This document shows, piece after piece, positions 21,750-33,640 of a stretch of DNA of 64,000 nucleotides. Made by a program: the position numbers and the translations under genes. The stretch's first letter is position 1. Each line of letters begins with the position of its first letter. Origin of the DNA: Ifrita kowaldi (taxonomy: Eukaryota > Chordata > Aves > Passeriformes > Cinclosomatidae); assembly GCA_013398055.1 (NCBI GenBank), contig VZRS01006711.1, positions 130,323 through 194,322 of the forward strand, written 5' to 3'. The notes under the pieces are model-generated. The model was not told the DNA's origin, did not search any database, and worked only from the letters and a program-made list of their open reading frames with translations.

Positions 21750-23635
21750 AGCTGATGGCTCCCCCAGGGTTCTAAACGATGCAAATCCCCACCAAAGCGT
21801 GGAGAAAAGGAGCAGAGGTTTGGTACCCAGGCAGGGAGGAAATCCCCACAGAGGCAGGCTTTTGACTAGCTAAGCCAGGCTTTGCCCAGCACCAAACACA
21901 AGCTCCAAGCCCAGCCCAGGGGGTTTCCCACTGCACCACATCTCTCACCTCTTGTTCTCCTCCATGACCACACAAGCATTACAAAGTTAAGCCCTGTTCC
22001 ACTAATATTTAGATTTTCTAAGAATCATGCAGCATTTCACCTATAAAACACCCATAAAATACCCGACTAATCACCTCAAATTTTGCCATAAAATCCATTT
22101 TTACTGGCAATAAATAAGCAGTTTGGGTCCATATCCTCCCTAATTTGATAGATGCGTGGCAAAGTAGGTATTTCTGTAAGTCCCTAAATGAGATTTAATT
22201 TCAATACCTACACACTAATTCAAATGCAAAGGAGCTAAATTGAAAACAGGCATCGTATAAAACACACGGGGGATCAATACACAGCCAGAGAGTCGGAACA
22301 TCTGCTGAGAAAAATGTCTGTCTAGGCCCTGTTTTATTTAAAAGCACCATCTCACCTTCTTAACTTTTGAGAAAGGTAATTAAACTTGCCCAGATGGACC
22401 TGAGAGTCAAACAGAGAAAAACGTAATATACCTGATCATCTGTATGTAAAAATGAGAAGATGGCATTGGTATGGCCTCTAATTGCCTAATTTGGGAAATT
22501 ATGGCCTCAATCAATCAGGTCACATCCAGCAAGGGCTTTGCTGCTGACAGATCAGGATTGGAAACGGGTACAGACTTCCTGCGAGGCTGACTCAAATCCT
22601 CTGCAATCACAGAAAAACTTGCCACATAATCCCTAAATAAGCATAAATTACATTTCCTTAGCTCTCCTCTACACCTGTGTACAGCTGAGAGATGCTGTAG
22701 AACCCCGCTCTGGCAGCTAAAACCCTTCTGGCTTCAGTTTAAAGGAATTTTTGTCCAGATTTAATCATTCTTATCCCAGCGAGGAGAGCTGGATCCAGGA
22801 CCTGCTCACCCAACACCTGCCTGCAAGGTGATGCTGCTGAGGGGCCACAGCTCTTCCTGAGGGATTTCCAAATACAAGAATCAGAGATGAACTCAAAAAA
22901 AAGCCCCTGAATAACCAGAAAAAACCCACCCAAAGTATTAAAGGCAGGGCAGATCTCATCTGCAAACCCTTCTGCAGTGGTGCCCAGGGCTGGGTGGTGT
23001 CTGAGGAGCAACAGGAGTCATTCCTGCCTCCTCTGCTGTGCAAACATTAATTAGGCAGCTGGCTCCAGAAACGCAAAGCGCTGCAGAACTGACCAAAATA
23101 TAAATTAATTAATTATGGGGTTGCACCAGATTAATCATTTCCCAGTTTCCCGCTCACATCAAAGTGCGGAGGGACCTACGCAGCACCAGAAAAAGAAACG
23201 CTGAACAAATTGAACCGCGGCCTCGTTTAGAGGAGATCATCATTTAATATGTACAACAGGGCTCCCAGCTTTAATTATTTATATTCAGACACGAAATTAG
23301 CTGGATTTCTGTGGTACGTAACCTGCAGCTGCTTGGAGAGCAGCACGAATTCAAATCCTCATCTGTGTGTGAATGCTGAGGTTTAATTGTTAGCAGAGCT
23401 GGGTGCCCCATGTCATTGGAATGTGTTGATGTAAATTGGGGGGGTTTTGCCTCACAATGGGAAACACTTGACTCTATACTGCATTTTTTCCCTGCCATGA
23501 GTTGCACAGCCATGCTCTAAATGTTCTGGTCCGAACCACTGCTGGGGTATTGCTGTGCTGGATCAGCATGGGATAAAAGGGGAAAGAATGCCTGCACAGG
23601 CATTGCTAAGAATATTTTTCTGTTAAAAGAAGGTT
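21750..23635. other. unique non-coding DNA
   Basis: No gene is supported. A small perfect hairpin TAATTT-GGG-AAATTA lies at 22487-22501 in an AT-rich stretch. The region 22000-22520 and the AATTAATTAATT block near 23104-23115 are AT-rich and repeat-free. Open frames of up to 90 codons have no recognisable domain. Confidence 0.5.
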
Positions 23636-23870
23636 TGGGGAAAAAAACCCCAAACCACCAAAAAAAACCCCTGAAAAACAAAACAAAACAAAACAAAACA
23701 ACACCAAAAAAACCCCACACCTAAAGCCAAACCAAACCCAAAAAACCCAAAAACCAACCAACCAACCAACCAAAACCAACCAAAAAAACCCCAAAACCAA
23801 AAAAAACCCCAAAAAATCCCACCCAAAACCAAACTAAACCAAAACCAAAAAACCAAACCAAACCAAACCC
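23636..23870. repeat. A/C-rich tract (G/T-rich on minus strand)
   Basis: About 235 bases in which the + strand is nearly all A and C, with only about two G. It is made of drifting units such as AAACCCC, CAAAACAAAACAAAACAAAA, CCAACCAACCAACCAA and AAACCAAACCAAACC. The minus strand reads TTTTGGGG, TTGGTTGG and TTTGGTTTGG. It explains the long low-complexity frames (Phe/Gly/Trp-rich on minus) in this place, which are not genes. Confidence 0.9.
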
Positions 23871-23974
23871 CGAGAGCTCCAGGACACACTGATGTTTTAA
23901 GCTCCAGTATTTATGGGGTGCTCGCAGCTGGAAGGGGCTGATCAGGATTCAGAGCCGGGATCTGCCCTGAGGTC

Positions 23975-24172
23975 AGTGGGTGATGAGCAATTTCATTGTG
24001 CATCACTTGGTTTTTTACTTTGTATTATTATTTACTGTCGTTATATTTTGCTTTATTTCAATTGTTAAATGGTTCCTATTTCAGCCAACAAGTTTTGATT
24101 CTCCTCCCCATGGCAGTGGGGTGGAGGGAGGGGAGTGAGAGGCGGGGTGGGGCTAAGCTGGGCTTAACCCGC
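23975..24172 (+). mobile_element. probable LTR 3' fragment of a second family
   Basis: The sequence GGGTGATGAGCAATTTC, then TTGTGCATCACTTGG, a T/A-rich middle, GATTCTCCTCCCCATGGCAG, GGGTGGAGGGAGGGGAGTGA and GGGCTTAACCC resembles the 3' half of an LTR that I know to be common in passerine genomes. No second copy exists in the window for comparison and I cannot show a target-site duplication. It starts about 100 bases after the A/C-rich tract. Confidence 0.4.
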
Positions 24173-27100
24173 AGCACTGCCCGAAGGTGAATGGTTAAAT
24201 CCCACTATAAAATATGCATGTGCACACTCAGACATTAATGTGCCTGTGCCACTGCAGCTCATTAACATGCAAATACGACTTCAGCAGAGGAGCTCACTGC
24301 TCCAGGAGGGTAATGAGGCAAAGGATGGCACAGAAGTCACGGAAACACAGAAAATTTCCTTTCTGACTCGTCCAGTGCGTTACAGGCACACGATGTCACA
24401 TCTCCCTCAGTGCTTTGGCTCATCCCATGCAATGCCTCTTGTTTCCATCTCTCTTCCCTGGCTGGACACAAATGATTTTTGGGATACGTGGGGCTGCCCG
24501 AGGGAGAGCCTTATCTAACAAGGTCACCACTTGAAGAGCTTTGTGCTACTTTTCAAGGCCTGTTCTGCCTCTCATCCCACTCTCCAACACTTAAAAATTA
24601 TCAGCACCACAGCTGCTATTTGAGGAATCTGAGAGCCTGAACAAACCAGGGCTGTTTGGCACCAAAGAATTCTTTTGCAGCTACCTATTAATTAATTTGA
24701 CACCTGAAAACGCAATCAGAAACCCTGAACTGATACACACCAACTATCGAGTCCAAAAAGCATCAGTGGGTTTTTAGCGGTGCAACCCCGAAACAACCAG
24801 TGAAAAACAGTCTGAAACACATGGTCCCAGCTTGGGTGGTGGGATGGAAGGAGGTGGTGACTCTGAAGGACCTTTTCCATTTTCAGAGCTGCTGAAATCC
24901 TGAGCAGAGCTGCACCTCGAGGCAGCTGCTTTCAGTATGTCTGAGCGAGGTTTCTCTGGGAGTGTTCCATCAGCAGCTCTGAGCAGAGCTGCAGGATGGG
25001 AACCCCCAGCACACAGAATCAGTAGCGGGGTGCCCTGTGGGCAGCTCTGGCGTGTCCCTGCTCTGCCAGCAGTGCTGGGTAAGCGGCACCTTAAGGACAC
25101 GCTGGGACCCTGCAGTGCTCGGGGCTGGCAGCTGTTCCGTGGCTCGCCTGAGATGAGTTGGGAAGTTTTGATGTGGTTTCCAGGGAACAGATGTGCAGTT
25201 AGGAAGCACACACACCAAAAAAAGCCCAAGGAGCTGGTGGGAGTGGCTGGAGCCCCGAAGAGGCACTGGGGGTGCTGTTGCTTGGGGATGGTGGCACCAC
25301 TGAGCTCCACGGGGGTTTGCTGGGGCAACACCACAAAACTCATCCCTCACCAGCCCTGCTGCTCTCTGCAGCAGAGACCAGAGACCAGGATGACACCTGG
25401 GCCGTGTCTGACTCTGATTAGAAGAGCTAAACCCAAGTATTCCATTTTCAGGTTTAAGCCTATTTTCACCGGCAGCTCAATTCTTAACTTTCCCAGTCAT
25501 TTAAGGGTCCACAAGGCACTGTGGAGGGTTGCTAGACAACTTTCTGCATACTAATTTTATTTTTTTTCCCTTTTCATAATTCAGTCATTAATATCTTTTC
25601 ACAAGGGTGGAAAATGGTTTGATCAACATGAATTCACAAGTCTCCCCCTTAACTTCAGAATATTTAACAGCCACCTGTGCATGTGCTCATAACACCAGAG
25701 CACGACACAAAACACTCCCACAGCTCCAGGAAGCAATCCAAGTGCATCCCTTAAAAACAGCCCAAGTGAGGGAGCCCAGCTCATGGCAACACCAGAGTTC
25801 CCACAGCAAAACCACTTCCATGCCTGCAGCCAGCTCGGGCAGCGCTGCAGGCAGCAGCAGAAAATCCCAAATTTAAAACCTGCCGAAAGAAGTCGGCCCA
25901 GAGCACGTCCTGCAGCAAAAGGAAACCATCTCCTCACTCAGAACCTCTTCTAAAACTTGCACTAAACTTCTGGCCCTCCTCTCCCCCCACATCTGTTAAA
26001 CCTCCCTCAGCAGGACAGAGAATCTGAGGCCTGAGGAAATTCAGTGCACTGCAAAGAGGAGGAAAACTGCTGCTGCAGAGTGATGTGGGAACGCCAGTGC
26101 TGGAGAGATGTATTTTTATCAAACACAGACCTTTTGATAAGGGCAACCCCCCCAAACACATCCCCCTGAAACCTTATTTTGCTCACCTGAAGCAGTTTGC
26201 AACAGATATTTCAAGTAGAGAAATTACAGTAAAAATATTTTCCATGCTTTTGTTTTCCCACTCTTTTTATTTATTTGCTTGAAATAAAGGCTCATCCTCG
26301 ATGTATTCCTGCAGCCCAGCTTCCCTGGGGTTGCAATTCCTGAAACACGTGGGGGCTCTGCATTGCAGAATCTCTCTGCATCCAATTTTCTGCCAGCTCA
26401 GAAACTGTCAAAGCACATTTAGAAAGACTTGGAACCAAATTTCAAAAATAGGTACCCCTAAGTACCGCAATAAAAGTCGCTTTATGTTCAGTAGAGCTAA
26501 GCAGAAAAAAGTAAACACTGCTCTAAGTACTTTGTTATTACCTAAAATGCTGGGAAAGGAACCTGACAGTGAACACAAATAAAAGGGCAGAAATCAAAAG
26601 TTCATAAATAAAGCAGTAAAACTGTCTGAGCGAGCAGCAGGGACATTAGAGCAATCCAGATGAACACCAGGGTGGCACAAACATTAATTAAACCCTGACA
26701 CCCTCCCTCAGAACAAAACACATGTGAGAGAATAATAATGGCAGTTTGAGGAGGAATTCATCAAGGATATGGCAAAGAGAGAAAGACTCAGGACAGTCCT
26801 GGTGCAGTCCAGGACAGGTGAACCTACAACCAACTCCTCGCCCATGGCAAGGCCAGCAGGGCTTTGGAACAGGCTTTGCTGCCCCTCTGCAAATTCCTCA
26901 AGAACTGTTTCAGCTCCAGGAAAAAAAAACACATCCCTCAAAAATCTCATTTCTCTGGGCATGCTCTGAACACTGCAACTTTCAGGGCTGGAAAGGTTAA
27001 ACAAGGGCACTTGCAGGAGATGGTTGTATTGCTGGAATATGTTATTCCAATTATTTGTCAAATGGAGCGAGGCCTCAGCTGTAACACACCACCACTTTAA

Positions 27101-29521
27101 TGGCGTTTAAAGCTCCACTCCACGCAGGTTTAATTGAGCAGGGAAACGCTTAACACGGATGTGGGAAAACAGCTTCCATCAGCAGCAGCTTGGCAGTGGA
27201 AAGGGGCAGAGCAGACCTTTGGGCAGCTGTGCTTGGGCTGGGGGCACTGACCAACAGGAGAAGGAGCTTGCTCAGAGCATCACCCGGATCCATGCAGTAA
27301 CAACGGCCATGAAACAGGGATTTATTGGGGCATTTCACCCCTGGCACACAAACCATGGCACGCTCTGGCATTAGTGGGAAATGCAGGGGGGTTCCTGACT
27401 CCCAGGTTTGAAGAGGACACCTCACCTGCCAGGCACACCATGACCGAGTGCAGCACCAGCAGCTCCCATAGCAACCTCATCTTCAGCGTCCCGGCGCAGA
27501 GGAGACGAGCCCACGAATCACAGAGCACAACGGGGCTCCTTGGAAACCTCAGGCAACCTTTAATCTGTAAAACAAAACACACATTGCAAGGAGATTTAGG
27601 ATTGTTGCGCCTTCTCTTTGCTGACAGTTTGTTCTTCCTCTGCAGGGAAGTTATATCTGAAGAGCAACAAAGAAACTTCTGTAAATATTGACTTTGAAAT
27701 CATTCTCAGCAGTGATTTGTGACCGTTTCAGGTGTCTGGGTGCCAGATGAGGATGAAGAATTGTAACCTGTAGCTGCATCTTTGCTTGGCTGCAGTGAAA
27801 TTTCTGCTGTCTCTTAATTTTGCCCTCAGGAGGTTCACTGCCTGCCTCTCCGGGGTGAGCTGGTGTAATTAGTGAACTCTAAGAGGAAAATCAGAGTCAT
27901 CCTCTAACTCTGTGAGAATTACTGTAACTTTTCTCTGCAAACATCGTCCAGCACATGAAGGACACCTTGGCAACACCTTGGAGGAAGGGTTCCCACACTG
28001 CTCAAGGAGGGGGATGTTTTTCCCATTCCACCTCCATGCTCACTGCTCTAAAATCCTTTTTAAAAATCAACCTTAAAACATCTCCAGGTAAAAGCTGATC
28101 TTTCCCTCGCCCCCTGTTACAACCTGTAAATAATTAGAATTTGTGAGCAATTTGAGAATTTCTCAGCTGATCACTGCAAACTTCTACCATACCCCTCCCA
28201 GGAACATAAGGGGGGGAAAAAAAGCCTTCATTTATCAAAGGAACCACTCCAGAGCAGGCATTTAAATATGAAAAATAAATAAATCAAGCCAAGCGCACAC
28301 TGTTATAATTTATTCATCTCGGTGGAGTCTGGAAGTTCAGGGGCCTTCGTGCTTACAAGACAAACTGCACGAGTAATAACAAGTGAAGGGGCATCACCGG
28401 GGGTCTCTGCCTGCTTTTGTGAGTTAAAACTGGGAAGATCCTTCCACTAAACTCAGGTTCAACACACTGGGAAGGTTGGGAGCCTTTGCCCTCTGATCTG
28501 AAGATGCAGCTTTGAGGCGGGGAGAGATTAATTGCCTGTATTCATCTGTTCTCACACACACTGATGAGGCTGGCTGGGGGGAGCAGGGATGACCAATCAA
28601 TGAATACTAATAACTGTTTAAGGCAATGATTAGAGTATTAATTATCAATTTTGGAAGGAAAATGTCACAGACCTCTATACTGATTGACATAGTGAAGCAG
28701 TTACACTCTGTTCATACTGAACTCCAGAAATGTATTTTTTTACCCTAAATAGTTTTGACCTGTGGAAAATATTACTTTTCCTTCAAGTACCAAATTCTGT
28801 TGAACAGCACCTACGCAAGAGATTCCTACCAGAGAAAGTCACTCTTGGTTTTACACCAACTTAAGTGAAATTTGAGATAAATCTTGGATTTCAGCAGCTG
28901 CTGAAATTCTTCCCTGTTCTCGTTTTCCCACGAATTGTCCCCATCAATAAAGCCCTCGTGTCACTTACAAAGCTTCTCTCCATTACCCTGCACTGAGATG
29001 CTTTGCAATTATTCTCCTCTCTCTCTGCAATGAGCAATCACTCACAGCCTTTGATACCTAATTAAAAACACAAGAGGTTGATAAGCACTTATCAGCTTAA
29101 CCTCCTGCCAGGAGCCCGTGGGAAGCACCTACAGACTGCCAGAGTGCAAAGAGCTCACCAAAATCCACTCCTCGGTTTTTCAGAGACGCAAGAAAATTCT
29201 TGGATAGTCTTGAATTTATTACCCCTCCCCACTGCAACTTCAGCTCTTGCCACAGCTGCCCCGACTCACCATCCATTTGGGGAAAATTCTGGCTACTGCG
29301 AGGGTTTTCAAACTGATTTTTTTTTTCTACTTAGGAAATAAATCATCTCTCAGCATTTTAAACACTAATACAAAGCATTCCAAAGTCACTAATGTAAATT
29401 AGTTTCTAGCTTACAAATACATTGAAAGTAGCAAGCTCTTTCTTTCCTCCCATCAAGTTTTGACACAATCACTGGATCTCAACTTCAGCCAAAAATAAAT
29501 TATGCTAAAAATACAGAAGTG
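24173..29521. other. unique non-coding DNA
   Basis: No gene is supported over 5.3 kb. A perfect octamer ATGCAAAT is at 24267-24274. A GC-rich part (24880-25350) gives open frames of 189 and 205 codons on opposite strands over the same bases, which argues for composition rather than coding. The stretch 28580-28720 is AT-rich with many TAAT and ATTA cores (AATCAATGAATACTAATAAC, TATTAATTATCAATTTTGG) and may be regulatory. Confidence 0.5.
28580..28720. promoter_or_regulatory. candidate AT-rich regulatory island
   Basis: Contains GACCAATCAATGAATACTAA, then GGCAATGATTAGAGTATTAA, TTATCAATTTTGG and ATACTGATTGACATAG. Several ATTA, TGATTA and TGATTGAC (TALE-homeodomain-like) cores lie within about 120 bases. 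No repeat signature is seen. This is inference from motif density. Confidence 0.25.
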
Positions 29522-29679
29522 TAGAATGGTTTGGGTTGGGAGGGACCTCAAAGCCCACCCAGTGCCACCCCTGCCATGGGCAGGGACACCTTCCACTGTC
29601 CCAGGCTGCTCCAAGCCCCAATGTCCAGCCTGGCCTTGGGCACTGCCAGGGATCCAGGGCAGCCACAGCTGCTCTGGGC
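29522..29679 (-). mobile_element. CR1 LINE 3' fragment
   Basis: The + strand reads TAGAATGGTTTGGGTTGGGA, GGGACCTCAAAGCCCACCC, AGTGCCACCCCTGCCATGGG, then the standard CR1 blocks to CAGCCACAGCTGCTCTGGGC. It is a well-preserved young-type copy, 5'-truncated at the usual place. Overlapping frames on both strands are repeat read-through. Confidence 0.95.
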
Positions 29680-31240
29680 AATAAATACATATTAAGTCCA
29701 ATGAAAAAGCTGAACGTTTTCCCTGTTACTCAGTTATTCAGCAGTTACTCCAGAGAACCAGCAAAGCAAAGCTCCCAGCTCCTGATGTCTGGCACAGAGT
29801 AACACATGACAGAAAGTTTCCCCAAAGAGAAACAACGCCTGTCTTGGCATAAAAAGCAGTGAAAAGCAAATCAGATGATTACCACTAAAAATATTTTCCT
29901 AAGGTTAAATTATGGTGGTTCTCAAGCTCTGGCTGCAGTTCCATTTCTCGTGATAGTTCCCTATTTCACATGTGAATGAGTCCAATTCTCAAAACGTTTC
30001 CCTGTAAACATCTCTGCCGTTCACAGCAGCAGGGCCTTTGTTCAGAGCTCTGCAAGAACTCTTCAAACACATTGACTTTTTATGGCCACGACTTCAGCAA
30101 AGGCAACATTTGTGCCTGAGCAAAAGATGGATAATTGGAAAGATCCTTCCCATTCCCAAATGTTTCCTGACTATAAAATCCCAGAGGAGTTTGTGCTGCT
30201 GCTGAAGAAGAATATAAGAGGCCTGAAAACTTGCTAAGTTTAATATTTTATTTCCAGAAGGAAGAGGAGGTAGTTTCAGCACTACACAAGTTATTTTTTC
30301 GAGATGAAAATGAGATTGCTGAGCTTCAGTCTGGAAGTGCAGCCCATTAGAAACGCCGGTGCCACCACACGTGTGCAGATGTCTTCTTCACTTTACTTCT
30401 GGCAATGCAGCCATTGCAAATTCTTTTGAAAGGCACCTTTGCTCCTAATTGGATTCTGGCAAAGAAACTTGACTCTAAGAGCTCTGACTGCAGGCAGGTA
30501 GGAGGGGGAAAAAAGATGTGTGGAGTTGAAATATTTGTGGTGATTTTTTCGGAGCTCGTGGGCATGGCTGTGTGAGTAATTTCATTTGGATGCTTCATGA
30601 CAAAACAACATAAAATTTAAAAACCTATGTTTAATATATACATGGATGCATTCAGAACCTGAAAAATACTTTTAAAGATAAACTTGCTCTCAGTTCTGTG
30701 AATATTCTGAAGGAAAACCTGCAGAACACACCTAAGACCCCTTAAGCACTGCAGCAGCAGCAGCAGCAGCAAGGAGCGAGCCTCAGCACTCAGCTCACAT
30801 TTTGCTGCTGCCCACTGGCGTGCTGCAGAGTGCCAGCTCTGCTCAGCTCCCAAATAAATCACTGCTAATGAAGCGTGCTGCTCAGGCAGACAGCAACAGG
30901 CATCTTTTAATCACCTCGGCAAAGGAAGAGCGAAGGGTAGGCACAAAACACTCAGCACTAATGGGGGGTTGTTAGATTGAAGGTGCCGCGGCCCTCGGGC
31001 TGCCACAGGTGTGACCTGAGGGCAGGAGCAGCACTCTGAGGGGAATTCACTGCTTCCCTCCACGCTGACATTAATTCAGGCTGCCAAAACCTCCTCAGTG
31101 TTACCCAGCCTCTTAAACAGGAGGGGAGAATCACAAAAATAATCTTCAGGCTTGGCTGCAGAAGGGAGAGCAGAGTTTTGGGTGACCCCAGTGCTCTCTG
31201 GTTACACACGGCGTGGGGCTGTGCAGCTGCGGGGGGCACA
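29680..31240. other. unique non-coding DNA
   Basis: No gene is supported. It contains a short CAG microsatellite (30751-30771). Small frames are of chance length. Confidence 0.5.
30751..30771. repeat. CAG trinucleotide microsatellite
   Basis: About seven GCA/CAG units. It falls in a weak minus-strand frame as a Leu run, which has no coding support. Confidence 0.95.
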
Positions 31241-31365
31241 AAATCAGAGTTTTTTTGGGTTGGAAAAGACTTCCAAGGTCATTGAGTCCAATCTCTGACC
31301 ACTCCCCACCTTGTCACCCAGAGCAGAGCACTGAGTGCCACGTCCAGTCGTTCCTTGAACTGCTT
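31241..31365 (-). mobile_element. old CR1 LINE 3' fragment
   Basis: Reads AATCAGAGTTTTTTTGGGTT, GGAAAAGACTTCCAAGGTCA, TTGAGTCCAATCTCTGACC, then GAGTGCCACGTCCAGTCG and TTCCTTGAAC. This is the pattern of older CR1 subfamilies in reverse (AATCATAGAATCA...GGTTGGAAAAGACC...GTCCAACC). It is moderately diverged. Confidence 0.85.
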
Positions 31366-31672
31366 AAAGAAAAGAGCATAAAGAAAATATAGGCCACAAC
31401 ACCTCCACTGGGTGGATACTGCAGGCCAAATCTAGAAATACCAGAGCCAGCAAAACCTGAGCACAAAGAAGCTCAAGTTTTATAGAAGTTTAATAGAGCT
31501 CAAATTCAACTCGTCTGCACAAAAAAAATAACGGTGAAAATAATCCACATAAAGTTTTTTGAGGTTTCAAAATACCCTCTTTTTCTTAAGGTGAAGATAC
31601 CTTCTAATGCACACCTACAAAAAGATCTCTGTCCTTTAAAGATGGGGTTGGTAGGTGCTTTGGGAGTCTTAG

Positions 31673-31785
31673 TGGAATCATGGAATAATTAAGGTTGGAA
31701 AGACAAAAAAGATTATCAAATCCAACCTTTGACCAAACGCCACCACAAAACAATATCACAAAGTGCCACATCTCCAGTCCAAATT
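31673..31785 (-). mobile_element. old CR1 LINE 3' fragment
   Basis: GGAATCATGGAATAATTAAG, GTTGGAAAGACAAAAAAGAT, TATCAAATCCAACCTTTGACC and AAAGTGCCACATCTCCAGTCC. Same class as the fragment 300 bases before it and in the same orientation, but more decayed. They could be two insertions or parts of one interrupted region. Confidence 0.8.
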
Positions 31786-32794
31786 CCAGTCCAGATACTG
31801 AGCACACTAAACAGCATTTTGCTTCCAGAAGCACCAATATTTTGAAGGTGATGGAGAGAATTTCAAACCCCGGGGTTCTCCAATCCTGCTGCTGCTTGTT
31901 ACGAGGAGAGGTCATTCCCCATCTGATCCAGGGACTGGAATTAGGATAACCCTGAGCCTCTGGTAGCTGGAAGTCACTCAGACTGATGCAGTGAATTGGA
32001 GCATGGAGCCAACTTCTATAAATGATGGTTAAAGAAACTGTTCAGCTTGGGTCAGGGAGCAAAAGCAACGAGGTTTCTTTGCATGTAACAGGCAAAGAAG
32101 GCTTTTTCCTAAATTACACAAAAATTGCTTTATCTGTGAAAGGAATTGAACAGAGCTGTTCCAGAGGAGCAGCATCTGGGCACGGGCAGCTCCCACCTCC
32201 TGAACACCAGCCATGGCCCAGATTCAGCAAAACCTCAGCCTTCTAACCCAGATCTGGCTCTGAACCTCTGCTGAATCCAGGCCTGTGTGTCAGGAGAGGC
32301 CCAGGCTCTCTCCAGCAGCTGCAATCAGTGACCCACAAAGCTGAACAGCCAAAAATAGAAGGTGCCTGGAAGAAGCGTCCCCAGAAGTGCAAATTTCACA
32401 GCAATCCTTTTCTGACGTGAGCACATTGATTTTTTTTTTCAGCATTCAAAAAACAAGGGGTGTGCTTTTTGCTGTTTTTTTTTTGTTGCTGTTTTAAGTT
32501 TTTAGACACACAGTCGCTTTCCCTTTTGTGCAAGGGGGAAAAAAAAGGGAATTTGCAAAGAAGGCTCGGGGAGATGAAGGGCAGTGGGCACACGCCTGTG
32601 GCATCTCCCACAGAGCTCTCCTCTCTCTCACAGCACGTCTGGCAGATCCTGATCTAGCTCAGTACTGAAATTATCCCTTCTGGAGCTGTACTCACACACA
32701 ATTCCCACATTGTGGAACAGATACAGGCACGTTGTGCCTGATAAAACAATGACACGCACACGGCACGTTCCGGAGATGTGCCTGTGATAAACGG
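31786..32794. other. unique non-coding DNA
   Basis: No gene is supported. T- and A-runs are found near 32430, 32476-32485 and 32539-32546. Nothing else is recognised. Confidence 0.5.
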
Positions 32795-32884
32795 GAATCA
32801 CGGAATATCCTGAGCTGGCAGGGACCCACAAACATCATCAAGTCCCCAAGAATCCCAGCCTGTCCCTGAGAGTGTTGTCCAAAT
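32795..32884 (-). mobile_element. old CR1 LINE 3' fragment
   Basis: GGAATCACGGAATATCCTGA, GCTGGCAGGGACCCACAAAC, ATCATCAAGTCCCCAAGAAT, then CCTGTCCCTGAGAGTGTTGT and CCAAA. This matches a CR1 3' end read in reverse (AATATCCTGAGTTGGAAGGGACCCACAAGGATCATCGAGTCC type), with an internal deletion between the AGTCC and AATCCCAGCCTGT blocks. Confidence 0.85.
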
Positions 32885-33601
32885 GGGAAAATCCATGCTG
32901 GGCTTTCTCCCATTCTGGATTCCAGGCAAAATCCAGTCCGGGTTGTCCCAAAAATTAATTGTCTGAGGAAACAATGTCAGATTTCACACTGTGTTTCCCC
33001 TTTGGGCGCTCATTCCCATCCACTGGATAGAGATTTCATTTCCCTGGGCCAGGGGGAAGTTACAGCAGCTCAACAGATGGAATTTCCCAGCTCACCCAGC
33101 CATTTGTACCTGTCAGGCCTTTGGTGAGCTGTGCCCGAGCCACGTCCTGGCTGTCACACGCCTGCCACAGCTCCGTCCTCACAGTAAACAGAATTCCAAC
33201 AGCACGAGCAAAGACTCCTGATGGAAACACTCAGGAAGCACCCACAGGCATGAATTACAACCTCTGGAGTTTAAATACTATCTATTCCATGTAAGATTTT
33301 TTGGTGTAAGTGCTCCCTAATTTATGCTCATCCCACATATTCCCAACAACCCGGCTGTGGGACAGCTCTGCCAGCAGTGAGGCAGACAGGGAGAGGCTTC
33401 CCTGCTGATGGAATTAACTCTCACCAATACCATCCCTTTCTGACTCAGTCTAGAAGCAACATTCCCAGTCCATCTTTATGCAGAACCTAAAGCCACGGCT
33501 TAAAACCTGATTTAGAGGGACTGGATTATTCCTTTAACACTCTCGGTGTCACAGGATTCCCTGCACACCTGGGTCACCACTGAAAGCTCCGTGGAAGCAC
33601 C

Positions 33602-33640
33602 AATCCATCCCAAACACCTGAATCCATCCCAAACCTGTGA
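33602..33640. repeat. short tandem repeat, 19-20 base unit
   Basis: AATCCATCCCAAACACCTG is followed directly by AATCCATCCCAAACCTGTG. Two units with a small indel. Confidence 0.85.

Noticed and set aside
23606..23889. Phe/Gly/Trp-rich minus-strand frames resembling membrane proteins
   Set aside because: They come entirely from the A/C-rich low-complexity tract; all frames look hydrophobic because the strand is T/G only.
24774..25554. 205-codon + frame and 189-codon - frame
   Set aside because: Both strands are open over the same GC-rich bases, no domain is recognised, and no splice or promoter context supports either.
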